A stretch of 64,000 bases of DNA, taken from the NCBI GenBank assembly GCA_026119935.1, contig JALRMH010000054.1, positions 1-64,000 of the forward strand, written 5' to 3'. A model generated the notes under the pieces. That model ran no database searches, had not been told where the DNA came from, and saw only the letters and a list, made by a program, of their open reading frames with translations. How positions within the stretch are numbered: the stretch's first letter is position 1; the number at the start of each line of letters is the position of its first letter. Made by a program: the position numbers and the translations under genes. This DNA is from Endothia cerciana (Eukaryota; Ascomycota; Sordariomycetes; Diaporthales; Cryphonectriaceae). Shown here in pieces: positions 35,801-47,792 of this stretch.

Positions 35801-36184
35801 ACCTGGAAACTCCTCTGGTATTGTCCTCGCGTGAACGCACCCTTTGCTGCCAACACGTAAGCTCTTATCCTCGCTGCTCAGGTGTGAGGCCGACATTAGG
35901 TAGCGTCGAGGTTGCACCGGCTGATAGGGTCCTCATCCTCTGACTCTTCACATGTGGGAGGGATCGGATCCCTGTGCCGTCAACATCCCAGCAGGCAAAT
36001 AAATCGTGGGTCTGTCCGCGTCTTCAGCCTCCGCTGACGTCTGAGGGCCTGTCTACTCTCGACTCAATTTATTTATCCCACCAAAGGCCCGAGGCTTGAA
36101 AAGTGGTCGCCCTCGAGAACGACCACTTGCCTCAGACTGCTCCCGTTTGATTGGCGAGACATCAACTCTACTCCCGTCTCCAAA
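32841..36184. other. Divergent intergenic region, 3.3 kb
   Basis: It lies between divergent cac2 and the ABC transporter. Poly(G) runs occur at about 32937, 33132, 33338 and 34590, and a T/C-rich patch at 34540-34590. No recognised ORF or RNA gene. It may hold the distal regulatory region of the transporter. Confidence 0.55.
35511..35554. repeat. 19-bp tandem duplication
   Basis: The unit T(C/T)GACTCACGCCGCTCCCG occurs at 35511 and 35530, with the first six bases again at 35549. Each copy carries TGACTCA or CGACTCA, the former being an AP-1/bZIP-type core. Confidence 0.9.
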
Positions 36185-39100
36185 ATGCAGGATGAATCCC
36201 TAAGCATCGCGTTTGCTACTGGTTTCGTTGTTATTGGCCTCGTATCCGTGCCAGCGATTTCCACTTTTGTTATACAGCTTACGACGCGCGAGCCTAGGCC
36301 AGACGGTTATGAGGACAGAGATGGCAAGGCGACACCAGAGTCCGTGAAGGCATATTCGGCAAAATGGCCAAAAACCTTCATCGTGCTCTTCGCCTTCTTG
36401 GCGAGCGGCACATCAATCGCCACTGCGATATTGACGACCATACACGGCGGAAGGGATGGTCCTCTCCTTGAGCATTGGTTGAGCGCAGGCGCCTTGGTGA
36501 GCCTTCCCAATTCCTGTACGGCAGTTCGGAAGCTAACATTGCAATCGAAGATCCTTGTCCTGCTCCAGGCGATCGCCATCGCTTCGTGCAGGAAATCGTC
36601 GGTCCAGTCCTACAACCTCGGCCTCTACTCATTCCTATGTTGCCTCATCCTGGCTGTCATCCTTCTGGTCCAGGGCACACAGGAGTTCGGGCAACTTTTG
36701 CGCCATGATCCCGTGCAGTTTGCGCTGCGAATCGTGGAGATCGCCTCGATCCTCTCCCTCGGCATGTCCAGCCTGTGCATCCCGCGGCGGCCAGATGTCT
36801 ACGACGAGAATGGCAAACCAATTGACGGAATGTACACTGTATCGGCCCTGAGCCGGTTCACTTGGGGCTGGCCATTGTATCTCCTCAAGGAGGCCGGCAG
36901 GCGGAACCAGCTCGACTTGGACGACCTACCCAGACCGAATCAGTACCTCCGGGCGGCCGAATTATCGGCAGACTGGAAGAGGCGTGCACCAAATAAGCCT
37001 CTCTGGTTGGCATTTGTTTGGATGCACAAAGTGGCCCTCGCAAAGCAGTGGAGCCTGACCTTTGTCACGGCCTTCTTGAACTTTGGTCCTCAGTGGGTGA
37101 TCTTGCAGCTTCTTCGCATCCTGGAGACCTCTTCCGGACGGGACAACTACGCGCTGGACGTCTGGATATGGGTGGTATGGCTCGGGGTCGCCATTATCGC
37201 ACAGGCCTGGGTTGAGGCGCATGTCTTCTGGACGTCCGTTACTGAGCTTTCAGTTCCTATTCGATCCCAGCTATCGGCCCTGATCTTTGAAAAGAGCATG
37301 CGCAAGAAGGATGTCAAGGGAACCGGAAGGAATTCAAACACCAAGAAAGCTGTACAGGACGGCGGATCTGCCGAGCCTATCATCGCTGGCACAGTCGGAG
37401 CGACCACAGCCCCAGGCAGACCCGAGGTTCCGGAGGACGAAGACGAAGCCGAGGCCCTCAAGAAGAGTAAACAGGGCACGGTCAACCTCATCGGAGTCGA
37501 TACAAAGCGAGTCTCTGATTTTGCGATGTTTCAGAACATGTTTACGGGCAGTCTGGCACAATTCACCGTGTCCTTGGTCTTTCTAGCGTCTCTTCTTGGG
37601 TGGCAGGCACTTCTTGCGGGTTTCTCCACAATGCTTGCGATCATGCCCGTGAACATTTGGGCCTCAAAAAGGTATGCAGCGGCACAGGACAAGCTGATGA
37701 AGGTGCGCGACGACAAGCTTGCGGTTGTCAACGAGGCGCTCCAGGGAATCCGCCAGATCAAGTTCAGTAGTCTGGAAGCGGAATGGCAGAAGAAAATCGA
37801 CGATGTGCGAGAGGACGAATTGAAGAATGTATGGGCTGTCTTCACCAGCGACACCATGCTTCTAGCGTGCTGGATCACCACCCCGATTGCACTGGCTGCG
37901 GTCTCACTAACGGTGTATGCTGCCTTGTATGGGGCTCTCCTACCTTCAGTCGCCTTCGTCAGTCTGGGCGTCTTCCGAGCCCTCGAGGTGACTCTGTCCG
38001 TCATTCCTGAGTTGACCACCGAGGCCTTGGATGCCTGGACCTCGATCAAGCGAATTGAAAAGTATCTGCAATCTCCCGAAATCGAGGACCTTGCTGCCGA
38101 ATCTGACGAAGTCACTTTCGACAACGCCTCGATCGCTTGGCCCGCTGACGAGCAGCTGGGTGATGAGGAGAGGTTTGTTCTCAGAGATATCACTGTGACA
38201 TTCCCCAAGGAGGAGTTATCCGTCATTTCTGGAAAGACTGGTGCAGGGAAGTCCCTGATGCTTGCTGCTATCCTTGGAGAGGTGGATATCCTGTCTGGAA
38301 AGATCGCTTTGCCCAAGGCGCCTGCTTTCGAGGACCGGAGAGACAGTAAAGCTACGAGAGATAACTGGATCATTCCTGAATGCGTTGCATACGTCGCCCA
38401 GATCCCCTGGATCGAGAATGCCAGTATTCGCGAGAACATCGAGTTCGGCCTGCCCCACGATGAAGAACGCTACGAGAAAACAATCGATGTTTGCGCGCTT
38501 CGCAAGGACCTGGAAATGCTCTCGGATGGTGAGAAGACAGAGATTGGCGCTAACGGAATTAACCTCAGTGGCGGGCAGAAGTGGCGAGTCACTCTTGCTC
38601 GCGCTATCTACTCCAGAGCAGGAATTCTAGTCTTTGACGACATCTTCTCGGCAGTCGATGCTCATGTTGGACGCCACATCTTCGAACACTGTCTCACCGG
38701 TGACCTCGCAGTTGGAAGGACCAGGATCCTAGTTACCCATCATGTCGCTTTGTGCCAACCCAAAACTAAATATCTCGTCGAGCTGGGCGACGGCAAGGTC
38801 TTGCATGCCGGACTGCTGTCGGAACTGCAGAATGACGGGACGCTTGACCTCATCAAGAGCCACGAGCAGACATCCATGGAGATCAGAGAAGACGAAAACA
38901 CGACTGCAGTTAATTCGCAGGAGGCTTCTGACGACGAGGCCGAGGAGAACGGCGCCAATGGTGACACGCTTAAGAAGGTCCTTTCCAAAAAGCAGGAAGC
39001 GAGAAAGTTTGTCGAAGATGAGAAACGCGAGCAAGGAGCCATCAAGACGCACGTCTACGGTGTCTACCTGCAGGACTCCGGCGGTTTCATCTTCTGGGCA

Positions 39101-41027
39101 GGCCTGATAGCCATTTATCTTGTGGTTCAGACGCTCTTACTCGGCCGCTCTTGGTGGTTACGCATTTGGACTGGAAAGGATGTCGCGCGGGAGCAGGGGC
39201 TCAGTTACGCCATGTCCTTGCAGTCGGTCGACCTCTACCCGCACGCCCAAGCCTCACTTGCCAGCTCCACTTCGGATACTGGTCAGCACTCGATCGCCTT
39301 CTATATGAGCATATACGTTGTCCTTGCCTTGTCAGCTGCCATCATTGGTACCTTCAAGTACTTTTACACCTATATCGGCTCCGTTCGCGCGTCGCGTCGG
39401 CTCTTCGCCAAGCTGAACTTTGTCATCCTGCGAGCTCCTCTGCGATGGCTGGACACCGTGCCTGTCGGCCGTATCCTCAACCGGTTCACCGCCGACTTCC
39501 ACATTATCGACTCCCAACTGGCCAATTCCTTCGCCTTTGGAGCCGGTTCCTTCCTCCAGCTGATGGGCATCGTTGTGGCCAGCTTATTCGTCTCACCTTA
39601 CCTCGTCCTCCTCGCCCTAGTCCTACTGATCTTCGCGCTTTACTTTGCGACCCTATATCTCCACGGCGCCCGGCCAGTCAAGCGTCTGGAGAGTACCGCC
39701 AAGAGCCCGGTGTTTGAGCAGTTTGGCTCCGCCTTGACAGGCGTGGCAACCATTCGAGGTTTTGACAAGACAAACACTTACGTCGACAGAATGTTTGCCA
39801 AGATAGACGACTATGGTACCGCTACTTGGCACCTCTGGCTGTTCAACCGGTGGATGGGCTGGCGTATGGCACTTGTGGGGAGCTTGTTCGCAATCACCGT
39901 GTCCGTCTTGATCCTGTTGACGCCCGGCATCAATGCGGCGCTGGCAGGCTTCGCGTTGGCTTTTGCCCTGGAGTTTTCAAACGCTGTGACCTTCACCGTT
40001 CGGCTGTATGCAAATTTGGAGCTGAACATGAATGCTGCTGAGAGTAAGCCACATCCGCTCTGCCCCTTCTATGATCCCCTGCTGTACTGTGGGCGAGTAC
40101 TTGCACAGGCCCTAACCGCGTGCAGGAATTATAGAATACGTTTCGCTGGAAACGGAGAGTCTCGACGGCACGAGCCCGCCCGCTGCCTGGCCTACCGAGG
40201 GCAGCATCGAGGTCGAGGACCTCGTTGTCGGCTATGCACCCGACCTGCCTCCCGTGCTGAAGGGCCTCACCTTCAACGTGAAGCGCAACGAGCGCATCGG
40301 CGTGGTCGGGCGAACCGGCGCGGGAAAGTCCTCGCTGACCCTCGCGCTCTTCCGCTTTCTCGAGGCTCGCTCCGGCACGGTCCATATCGACGGCCTGGAC
40401 ATCTCCAAAATCAAGCTGCACGACCTACGTTCGCGCCTCGCCATCATTCCCCAGGACCCCGTCCTCTTCTCCGGCACGGTCCGCTCCAACCTTGACCCCT
40501 TCGACAGACACACCGACGCCGAGTTGCGCGACTCCCTGGAGCGCGTTCACCTGATCCGCGGGACTGGCGGCACCGTGACGCCGCTCCCCTCCTCGTCCGC
40601 CAACTCCGACACCGCAGCTCCCAGCAACGCCAATGTCTTCAATGACCTGTGGTCCCCCATCTCCGAGGGCGGGCTGAACCTGTCCCAGGGCCAGCGGCAG
40701 CTCCTCTGCCTCGCGCGCGCGATCGTGTCGCGGCCTCGCGTCATGTTCCTCGACGAGGCGACGAGCGCCGTCGACATGGCCACCGACGCGCTGATCCAGA
40801 GGTCGATCCGCGAGGAGTTCACCGACGCGACGCTCCTCGTCATCGCGCACCGGCTGAGCACCATTGCGGACTTTGACAGGATCTTGGTGCTGAGCGATGG
40901 CAAGGTCGCGGAGTATGGCCCGCCGAGGGAGCTCTGGGAGAAGGACGGGGGCAACGGGATCTTCAGGGGGATGTGCGAGGAGAGCGGCGAACGGGACAAG
41001 CTGAGGAGCATTGTGTTTCAGGAGTAG
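36185..41027 (+). CDS. ABC transporter, subfamily C (MRP/Ybt1-like), full length
   Basis: ATP-driven exporter of 1586 aa in the TMD0-TMD1-NBD1-TMD2-NBD2 layout. Exons: 36185-40043 and 40126-41027; the 82-nt intron has phase 1 and restores ERIIEYV. NBD1: Walker A GKTGAGKS (about 683), signature LSGGQ (about 794), Walker B LVFDD (about 815). NBD2: Walker A GRTGAGKSS (about 1348), LSQGQ signature (about 1470), Walker B VMFLDEATSAVD (about 1491). NBD1 has Asp after the Walker B Asp where NBD2 has the catalytic Glu, the usual ABCC asymmetry in which only NBD2 is fully competent. An N-terminal hydrophobic region precedes the first core transmembrane domain, and an acidic linker follows NBD1. Substrate unknown; relatives export drugs, glutathione conjugates or bile acids at the vacuole or plasma membrane. 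Confidence 0.95.
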
Positions 41028-41958
41028 GCCTCGATCGGGGGGGGTATGGACAACTGGAAACGGACGCGAGTGTTTTTCTGGAGAGACTGAGTATATAAAG
41101 AAAGTGACCATGGGCGGCGCATAAAAATGGAGTTCGATATCATTGTCCACATCAAACCGGCTTGAAAGTGGAAGGCACCGTACCGTGTCATCCCATGTCA
41201 CCAGTGTACACACGATTGCTTTTTCTCTCTCTCTTGATTTTCCTGTCTCTTGAAAACCAGTCCGGGTCCGACCATACTTACCGGGCTGCTCACCCAGCGA
41301 ATGGCTTTCTGGAAGGAGCCCGACGACCACACCGGAAAACAGATTTGAACGCCTTTCCATCCCTTTGGGGGGAAAAACCTTTCCAGGCCCTGAGGGAGGG
41401 AATCATTTCCAACCCGAGGACGAGACCTTTTCCAAACCCTCGAGAAAACTTGTCGAGGCCTTCTAGGGCAAACCTTCCGTATTCATCCTCTCATACAAGA
41501 TAGATCCCACAAGCGAGCAGATCCAACCGTCCATCTTCCCCACCCCCCACCCCCCAAACCACTTTTGCAAATGCCGCTCCGACGTGAGAATCCAGATCAA
41601 ACCAGTTTAAACCAGTCGCGCCACCCTTTCAACGCCTAAGAGATGCTGGCGGCCTTAAGGCTCCGCACTTGATGTTTTTTTTCCGGTGTTTTTTTTTTGG
41701 AAGGGGGGGGGGGGGTTCATTGCCGTGCCACCCCATTACCACGGCTTGAATGCGTCCTGGTCGATTATCTAACGCGAGGAGATTGAAGTGCGTGCCGTTG
41801 CGAGAAGCAAATAAATCCAGATGGTAGTACATGGGTGTCGTCTTTGCTGCCCGGAGGCAGACGGACAAGACAGCCCGTTAGTGTTCACAGGGATGGTAAA
41901 GGAGCCATCCATCACTCCGTATGGGGCAAAGCCGTTGTTGCCCGTCGTCGACCATATT
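41028..41958. other. Convergent intergenic region
   Basis: It contains the 3' ends of the ABC transporter and of the membrane-module gene on the other strand. T8 and G13 runs lie near 41688-41715. No gene seen. Confidence 0.6.
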
Positions 41959-44900
41959 TTAGTGCTGGCCCACATTCTTAAGGATCACCCAGACGATCGT
42001 GGCGATACAGACCATCAAGACGACGATCATCTCGACGAACAGCCAACGCCTCTGCGTCGGGGTAAACTCATCGACCTTACCGCGAGTATACCACGACAGC
42101 GCGTTGTTGAAACCACCAAAGAGAGCGATCGGTGCGATGAATGGCAGGATCGAGGCCACCATGGTGCCGGCGAAGAACCGCCTGCGGCGCTCATCTGACT
42201 CTTGGGACAGATAGTCCCCCTGGGGGTATCGGCCACGTTCGGCGTCGTTTGGGGGGCCGGGGCGTTGACCGTGGCGAATCTGCTGCAGAGAAGGATCGGT
42301 GGAGCGGGGAGCGGCACCACCGCAGCGGCGGATCTCATTCCAGGGGAGTAGGCGGGGGGGGGGATCAAATTCGTAGTTTCGAGTGCCGTCCGCGTGGGTG
42401 ATCGTGGTGACGGTCAGGTCCGAGGCTGTGACCGTGCCGATAGTTGGACGGCTATCGGCCTGAGACACCAGGGCTCCTATCAGGGTTTGACGGTCAGCAA
42501 TTCGCTCTCTTGATACTTTATTATAGCTGGCCGGACTCTAATGCTAGGCGGTTCTTACTCAGATCACTATCTCCGTTGCTGCTAAGTGCAAGCGGGCTGG
42601 AGAAGTCACCCCTGGCAAAGCCACGCGGGATGAAGTTCCTGCCCGTGTTCGAGGGCGTCGCAACAGCAGATGATGCGGATGGTGAGCCCGCGTTGCTCAC
42701 GTTCGTGGGATAGCTGCCGCTGATAACAGCACGCTTGAAGGCCTCGCCGTGTGCGCGCAGAGCCTGAGTAGGGTCATCCCGACCTCGTCCTCGACGCTCA
42801 GCTGCTCGGGCTTGTGCCTCCGTGAGTCCAATCAGGTCCAGGTAGGGCGATTGAACCAAACTCGTGTTGACAGACTCGTTGGAGTCGTCCGTATTCTTGC
42901 GCATGTGGTCACCAAGGGACTCTCGAGGGAACGGAGTGTACGGGCTGGAGCTCTCGGGACAGGGTTGGTAAACATCTCCTCGATTCTCGTAAGGCCCTAG
43001 TCCTGATCATGCTGTCAGAGATCAAGCTGAGTCGAGAAAGGGTTAGAGTTTGTTAATGAAACCTTACCATACTGCTGTTGCTGTGGTGGGCCATGAGGCG
43101 TCACAGGCGATGTAAGAGTACTCATCTCGTAGGCCTCATCTTCAAGATTCGAATACCTGGACCTGTTTGGCCGTCCTTCGTGGATAGGCAATCTTGGGAG
43201 AGGTGATCGCTTGGACGTCCTAGAGGAGAATGGATTTTGCAATCGGACAAAGCGTTCCTCAAGCGACGCACGACCCGGTTGCTGTGCAAAAGTCGATCGA
43301 TCTGGGCTGGGCCTTGAGAAGTTCCTGGTGCTGTTCTGGAACAAACCATTTCCTGGATGCCCAGAAGCACCTGGAAGCAAGACAGGCCTATCTGAACCCT
43401 GAACTTCGCGACTTCGGTATGTCAAGTTCGTGGGATTGTTTCCTTGTCCTCGGGGGGGTGGGTGAAACAAGAGGTTGTGATTCCGGAAAGGCCCAGTCTC
43501 AAAGGGTTGGAGGTGCTCTGAGGGCAAATGGCTGTCGGTGATGTTGTCGTGGGAGGTGCCACAGGGTTTGCATAGGTAGCCAGCTGTGCCTTGCTGAGTG
43601 TTGAAGGATAGACCTGCACCGTGCATAGAGGGTCCTCCTCTCATGCTGGTATACGACGTCTCCTAGTCGTCGTCTGAATCACCAGTCATTCGATTGGATG
43701 GCCCCGCTTCACATTGTTGTGCAGCATTCGATCTCGTCATGCCCTCACCCTGTGTTCCGGAATCCTGTGCCAGATTCCGCCCAGCTCCGCCAAAGTGATT
43801 GCCCCTCTTCTTAACAGGAATCTTGACAGCAACAGGGCTGCCCACAACCCAACCAGAACTTATTGCATTCTGATCATAAAATTCGCCACCCATCTTTGTT
43901 GAGGGCTGCTGCTGCTGCTTCTGGAGGTCTTGGTCTACACCTCCAGGGCCTGCCCTCTGGGCTGCTGCTTGAGGGCTCAAGAAGTTCGGCAAATTTTCGA
44001 CCTTCTTTGACCTAGGTGAGGCTAGGTTCTCCTTCGCAACCGCATCTGAGTTGTCCTCTGGGAAGAGGTCCCCTTGGTAGAACCTCGAGGACGGCGTTCC
44101 CTCCTCATCAGACCAGACGGTCGTTGTACTGGCGCGCGGCAGATCGCTGACTTGTTGCAGGTTCGCTGAGACCACACGCTCCTTGGACGGGTGAAGGAAG
44201 AGAGACTGCTGTTCATATCGAGCGTATGGGAACGGCTCCATGTCTGAGGAGTCAGACATGGCTCCGCTGACCGTGTTGCTGTAGCAGCTGGAGGTGCTGC
44301 GACGGCCGCGCTGTCGCCGCGTGGAGTGCATCCTGCTCGGTGGTGGTGCCAGCTGCGCAACGTTGCTTGGCTCTTCGGAGGCTCCTTCAGATCCCACATT
44401 CACTACACCAACGAGATCGCTGCCTATTCTGGCGATATCGTGCTCGTCATCGGAGTTGTTATCCCTTAGCAGGATCGGCACCGACGAGGATGACGCCAGG
44501 CTATGGGATGAGAGCCTATCTGCGACGGCAACTTCTGCGCTCGTGGGAATGCTGTCGTTCGCCTGTGTCGCGGCTTGGTCCTCGCCAATGAAGTGGTCGA
44601 ATGCAACATCAATATATACGTCTGACGCACCTGGAGGAGTGTGGCCTAGGTGTGACGAGGACGGCTGGTGGTCGTACTGCGCGATGATTCGCGCAATCGA
44701 GCCGTCTGAACCTTGGGACGCTGGCTGTGACGAGGAGGTTATGGCTCGAGACAGGTTGAGAGGCAGTGGCATGGCGTCCTCATCCATGCCCAGGAGGCTC
44801 TGAACAATGTGTTCGGTGAGGGTTTCGGCGCCGACAGGCGTGCTCAACACGCTGGTCTCTACTGGTGTGTTGGGTGGAGTAGGGGGGAAGCTTGAGCCCC

Positions 44901-45195
44901 AGTGTCCGATCATGCCTCCCACGGCGTCGCCCTCGCCGTCATCGTGGACGTCCAGGGAACCATTACACATTCCCTGTCTCGACTGGACAATGTGCGAGTG
45001 TGCTTCCTCGATGTTTTGGAAGCGCTGTGGTCGTGGCGTCGGGAGCCTGGCTAGGGACCGCTCTGGGATAGGTGGTGCAGAGTCCCTGGTGATCTCGGTG
45101 CCGTTGGGTTCGGCACTTGTGGAGTCCTCGAGGGAGTCGCGACCGGTGGACTGCTCGGAACCCACGTGGGGTCCGACACGCTCAGCCGACGACAT
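41959..45195 (-). CDS. Unrecognised protein with disordered N-terminus and C-terminal membrane module
   Basis: I do not recognise this gene. A 510-codon frame starts at ATG 45195 and ends with TAG at 43665-43663. It is rich in Ser/Pro/Gln with SSFPPTPPNTPVET and several acidic patches. Coding-like sequence resumes at once in the same frame downstream of that TAG, so there is no room for another promoter. Clear exons follow: one ending at 43068, 43002-42559 (SPYLDLIGLTEAQARA, PRGFARGDFSSPLALSSNGDSDL) and 42476-41959. The last encodes a basic stretch, two hydrophobic helices (FFAGTMVASILPFIAPIALFGG, WLFVEMIVVLMVCIATIVWVIL) and a short tail. I treat it as one gene whose junction around 43450-43760 is unresolved: intron, frameshift at a G run, or true stop. 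The C-terminal exons and splice sites are firm; the unity of the gene is inferred. Confidence 0.6.
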
Positions 45196-46433
45196 GTTGA
45201 CCACCCTGTGGAAGAGCGTGGTCTCTTGTTAGATTGGCTTGTGCCGGTCACAAGTCAGGAAGGGGGACAGACGACGTGGAGGTAAGAAGCAACGGCCCCG
45301 TCGTCTGGCGCAGACGCTTGAGGAGATCTTGGGCTGACCAAGAATGGGATAAAGGATTCTACTTACAGGTTTAACGTTTCGGAACGCCGGTCAGGAAGCT
45401 TTCCACAGGCCAGACTGGAAGATTAGTGGATGTGTGGTTGGTGCTTAGGTGGAAGAGAAGGTGTGGTGGTGGAGGTGGGAGAGTCTGCGACGAGAAGATG
45501 GCTGGGCAATGGGAAAGGTGGCAGGGTGAAGAGAAGGGTGGGAGGTGTAAAAGGTGGGACCATGAAGCTTGAAGCAAAGAGAAAAGCGCTTCAGTATCAC
45601 TTCAAGACGTCATCAGCTGCCAATATCAATCACACCTCTCTACTTCAAATCGCCCCACTGAGAATTCCCATGGGATGACAGGCACAGCTTGGGATGATGC
45701 CCACGGCCTGGCCTACCTGTCGCTTACCCGTCGCTCACCTGGTGATGCCTTCACGAACTAGGAAGCGGTGGGCATATTTACTTAGGGGTCAGGTCAGCTG
45801 ACTTTCAGCTTCTACTGCGCCCCAGAACTTAGGGTAGTCAGTGAAATTAGGAAAACATATCTGGCTCACCCGTCGCTCACCTTGTGATGTCATGCACAAC
45901 GGCCAGAGTATCAAATAGGACCAAGGAGAGCAGAAGAGGCTACTTACTCTCTATTGCATCTCTCATGCTATTCAGGCCAGTGATACATCCTCAACATACC
46001 CTACTCATCCTGCTAAGAGCTACCCCTCCTCTCCTCTCTTGACGATATCAGCCCTCTGAGCCTTCTGTCGTAGTACTCCGAGAAGCCACGGTCTATTAAT
46101 TGCCTTGTCCTCCTCACACAACAAGAAGCTTTCTACCTTGACTGTAGACCATGCCTTGCAGCACCATAGTAACTTCTCATAGCAGCCTTCTCTGTGATCA
46201 AGGCCCATCCTACTACCCTCTTTAAATTGCAATCCTTCTGAAAGTTTCTCAAGTCATACTTCTGCCTTGATAATTTTTCAATGTCAACACTTTGCTCTTG
46301 TAAATACTTCAATCCCATAGCATTATCCACCCCGAACTCCTCTCCGTTGCGACTCGACTGTGGCAACATCATCTCCGCTCTGTTCTCTCGCTATGCCATG
46401 TCACCCTGCCTCTGCCCAGCAATCATGCCAGCT

Positions 46434-46475
<42 letters not shown>

Positions 46476-47792
46476 ATTCAGTGTATAGCCCACAACACTG
46501 AGAGAAAGCCGAAGGTAACGGAGTCTGTATTTTTCAGGTTGGCCTTTTGCAGACACTACAACCGATGATATGTCACACTTGTGAAGACGCGACGCCTAGG
46601 CCCAAGATCACCTAAGCTCCTCTGTCTGACCTGTCATTTCACCTGGTTATCAATTTTGAGATACATAAGGAAGATATTTTCTCAAGGGTCCTGCGCAAAT
46701 CTTCATCAAATATACACAAGAACCTTGTAGAGCTTTACAGAGGCTAGCTCCGTGCCCTGGGAGTGCATATTTGTACCGATTAGGCTAATCCTGAGCCAAT
46801 TAGCCTGGCCCCCTGATAGAAGATCAAGATAAACATTGACTTCCAAGCAACGCATAAACCAAGGTCGAGCGCAAAAGGGACCAAGAAAATGGATGGTATG
46901 GATCTGTGAAGCATGTTTGATGATGCTGCCCTAGGTCTACATGTGAGACTGTGGGATGCCCTTATCCAGATTGCACTAGTGCAGGATAACAGAATTTGAG
47001 GGCTTGGGATTGGAATACGAGAATATGGGCATATCTCTGAAGGTCAGGGAATTATGGGTAGTGCAGTGTTGCTGTAGACGAATAAGTGTGATAGGCATGT
47101 GAAGCACTGCCAAGTCCTTTCCAGACTTTGGGGCCACGCATAGGTATGCTCACTGGTTTCGCAATGCAAGTTTGGAAAGACTGTTGGAGTCTGCAATGTG
47201 GAACTACATCACTGAATGTCCAGCTGAGATGCATGTAGATACCGGTACTCGATGTGCTCATGAGGATCAGCTTTGGTGTACTTGACAAGGGTCGAGTGGC
47301 ATGATACGAGGTGAAGTCAAATCCCACTGAAAAAAAGGGCGTCTCTCTATCGAGCTCAGTACACCCCTTGCTGTCTTGTCTTATCTTTCAGATAAGTTCC
47401 CGTACCCCCCAACGCCAGCCCTTCCGCTGAACGGCGGCTTGGGGACCCTTGGGACCCGATACTGCGGGTCCGCTAGACCTGTGCTTCAACATCCGAATCC
47501 CAGCTCCGAGTACAGCTATCACCTTTCCACCTTCAACAACCAAAACAGCTAGTCTGACTATCGCGTGTATCCCCGATCACCACGGCCCACTCCTCTCCAT
47601 TGATCTGAGCATCTTCAAGAATATCATTGCATCTGACGCCAACACACGAAACCTTCCAGGCCTCCTTTGCCTATTCTTTGCCGAGGGCTTCGTACATGCT
47701 CTGCCTCAATCGGCTCCATCGGGCGGGGGCCGGGAGGGTCGAGGGCCGGAAACGTTAGGATACTTGGAGACGGCTTCCCCAGTTCTCTCAAG
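45196..47792. other. Divergent, relatively AT-rich intergenic region
   Basis: 2.6 kb between divergent genes. About 45750-47350 is visibly poorer in GC than its surroundings. It holds a TC microsatellite, an imperfect direct repeat of CGTCGCTCACCTxGTGATG (about 45730 and 45880), and minus-strand coding-like fragments at 46020-46372. No intact gene. Confidence 0.5.
46437..46472. repeat. (TC)n microsatellite
   Basis: About 18 uninterrupted TC units. Confidence 0.95.

Noticed and set aside
35593..35943. 116-codon plus-strand frame upstream of the ABC transporter
   Set aside because: ATG-started, but no similarity I recognise and no supporting splice or context signal.
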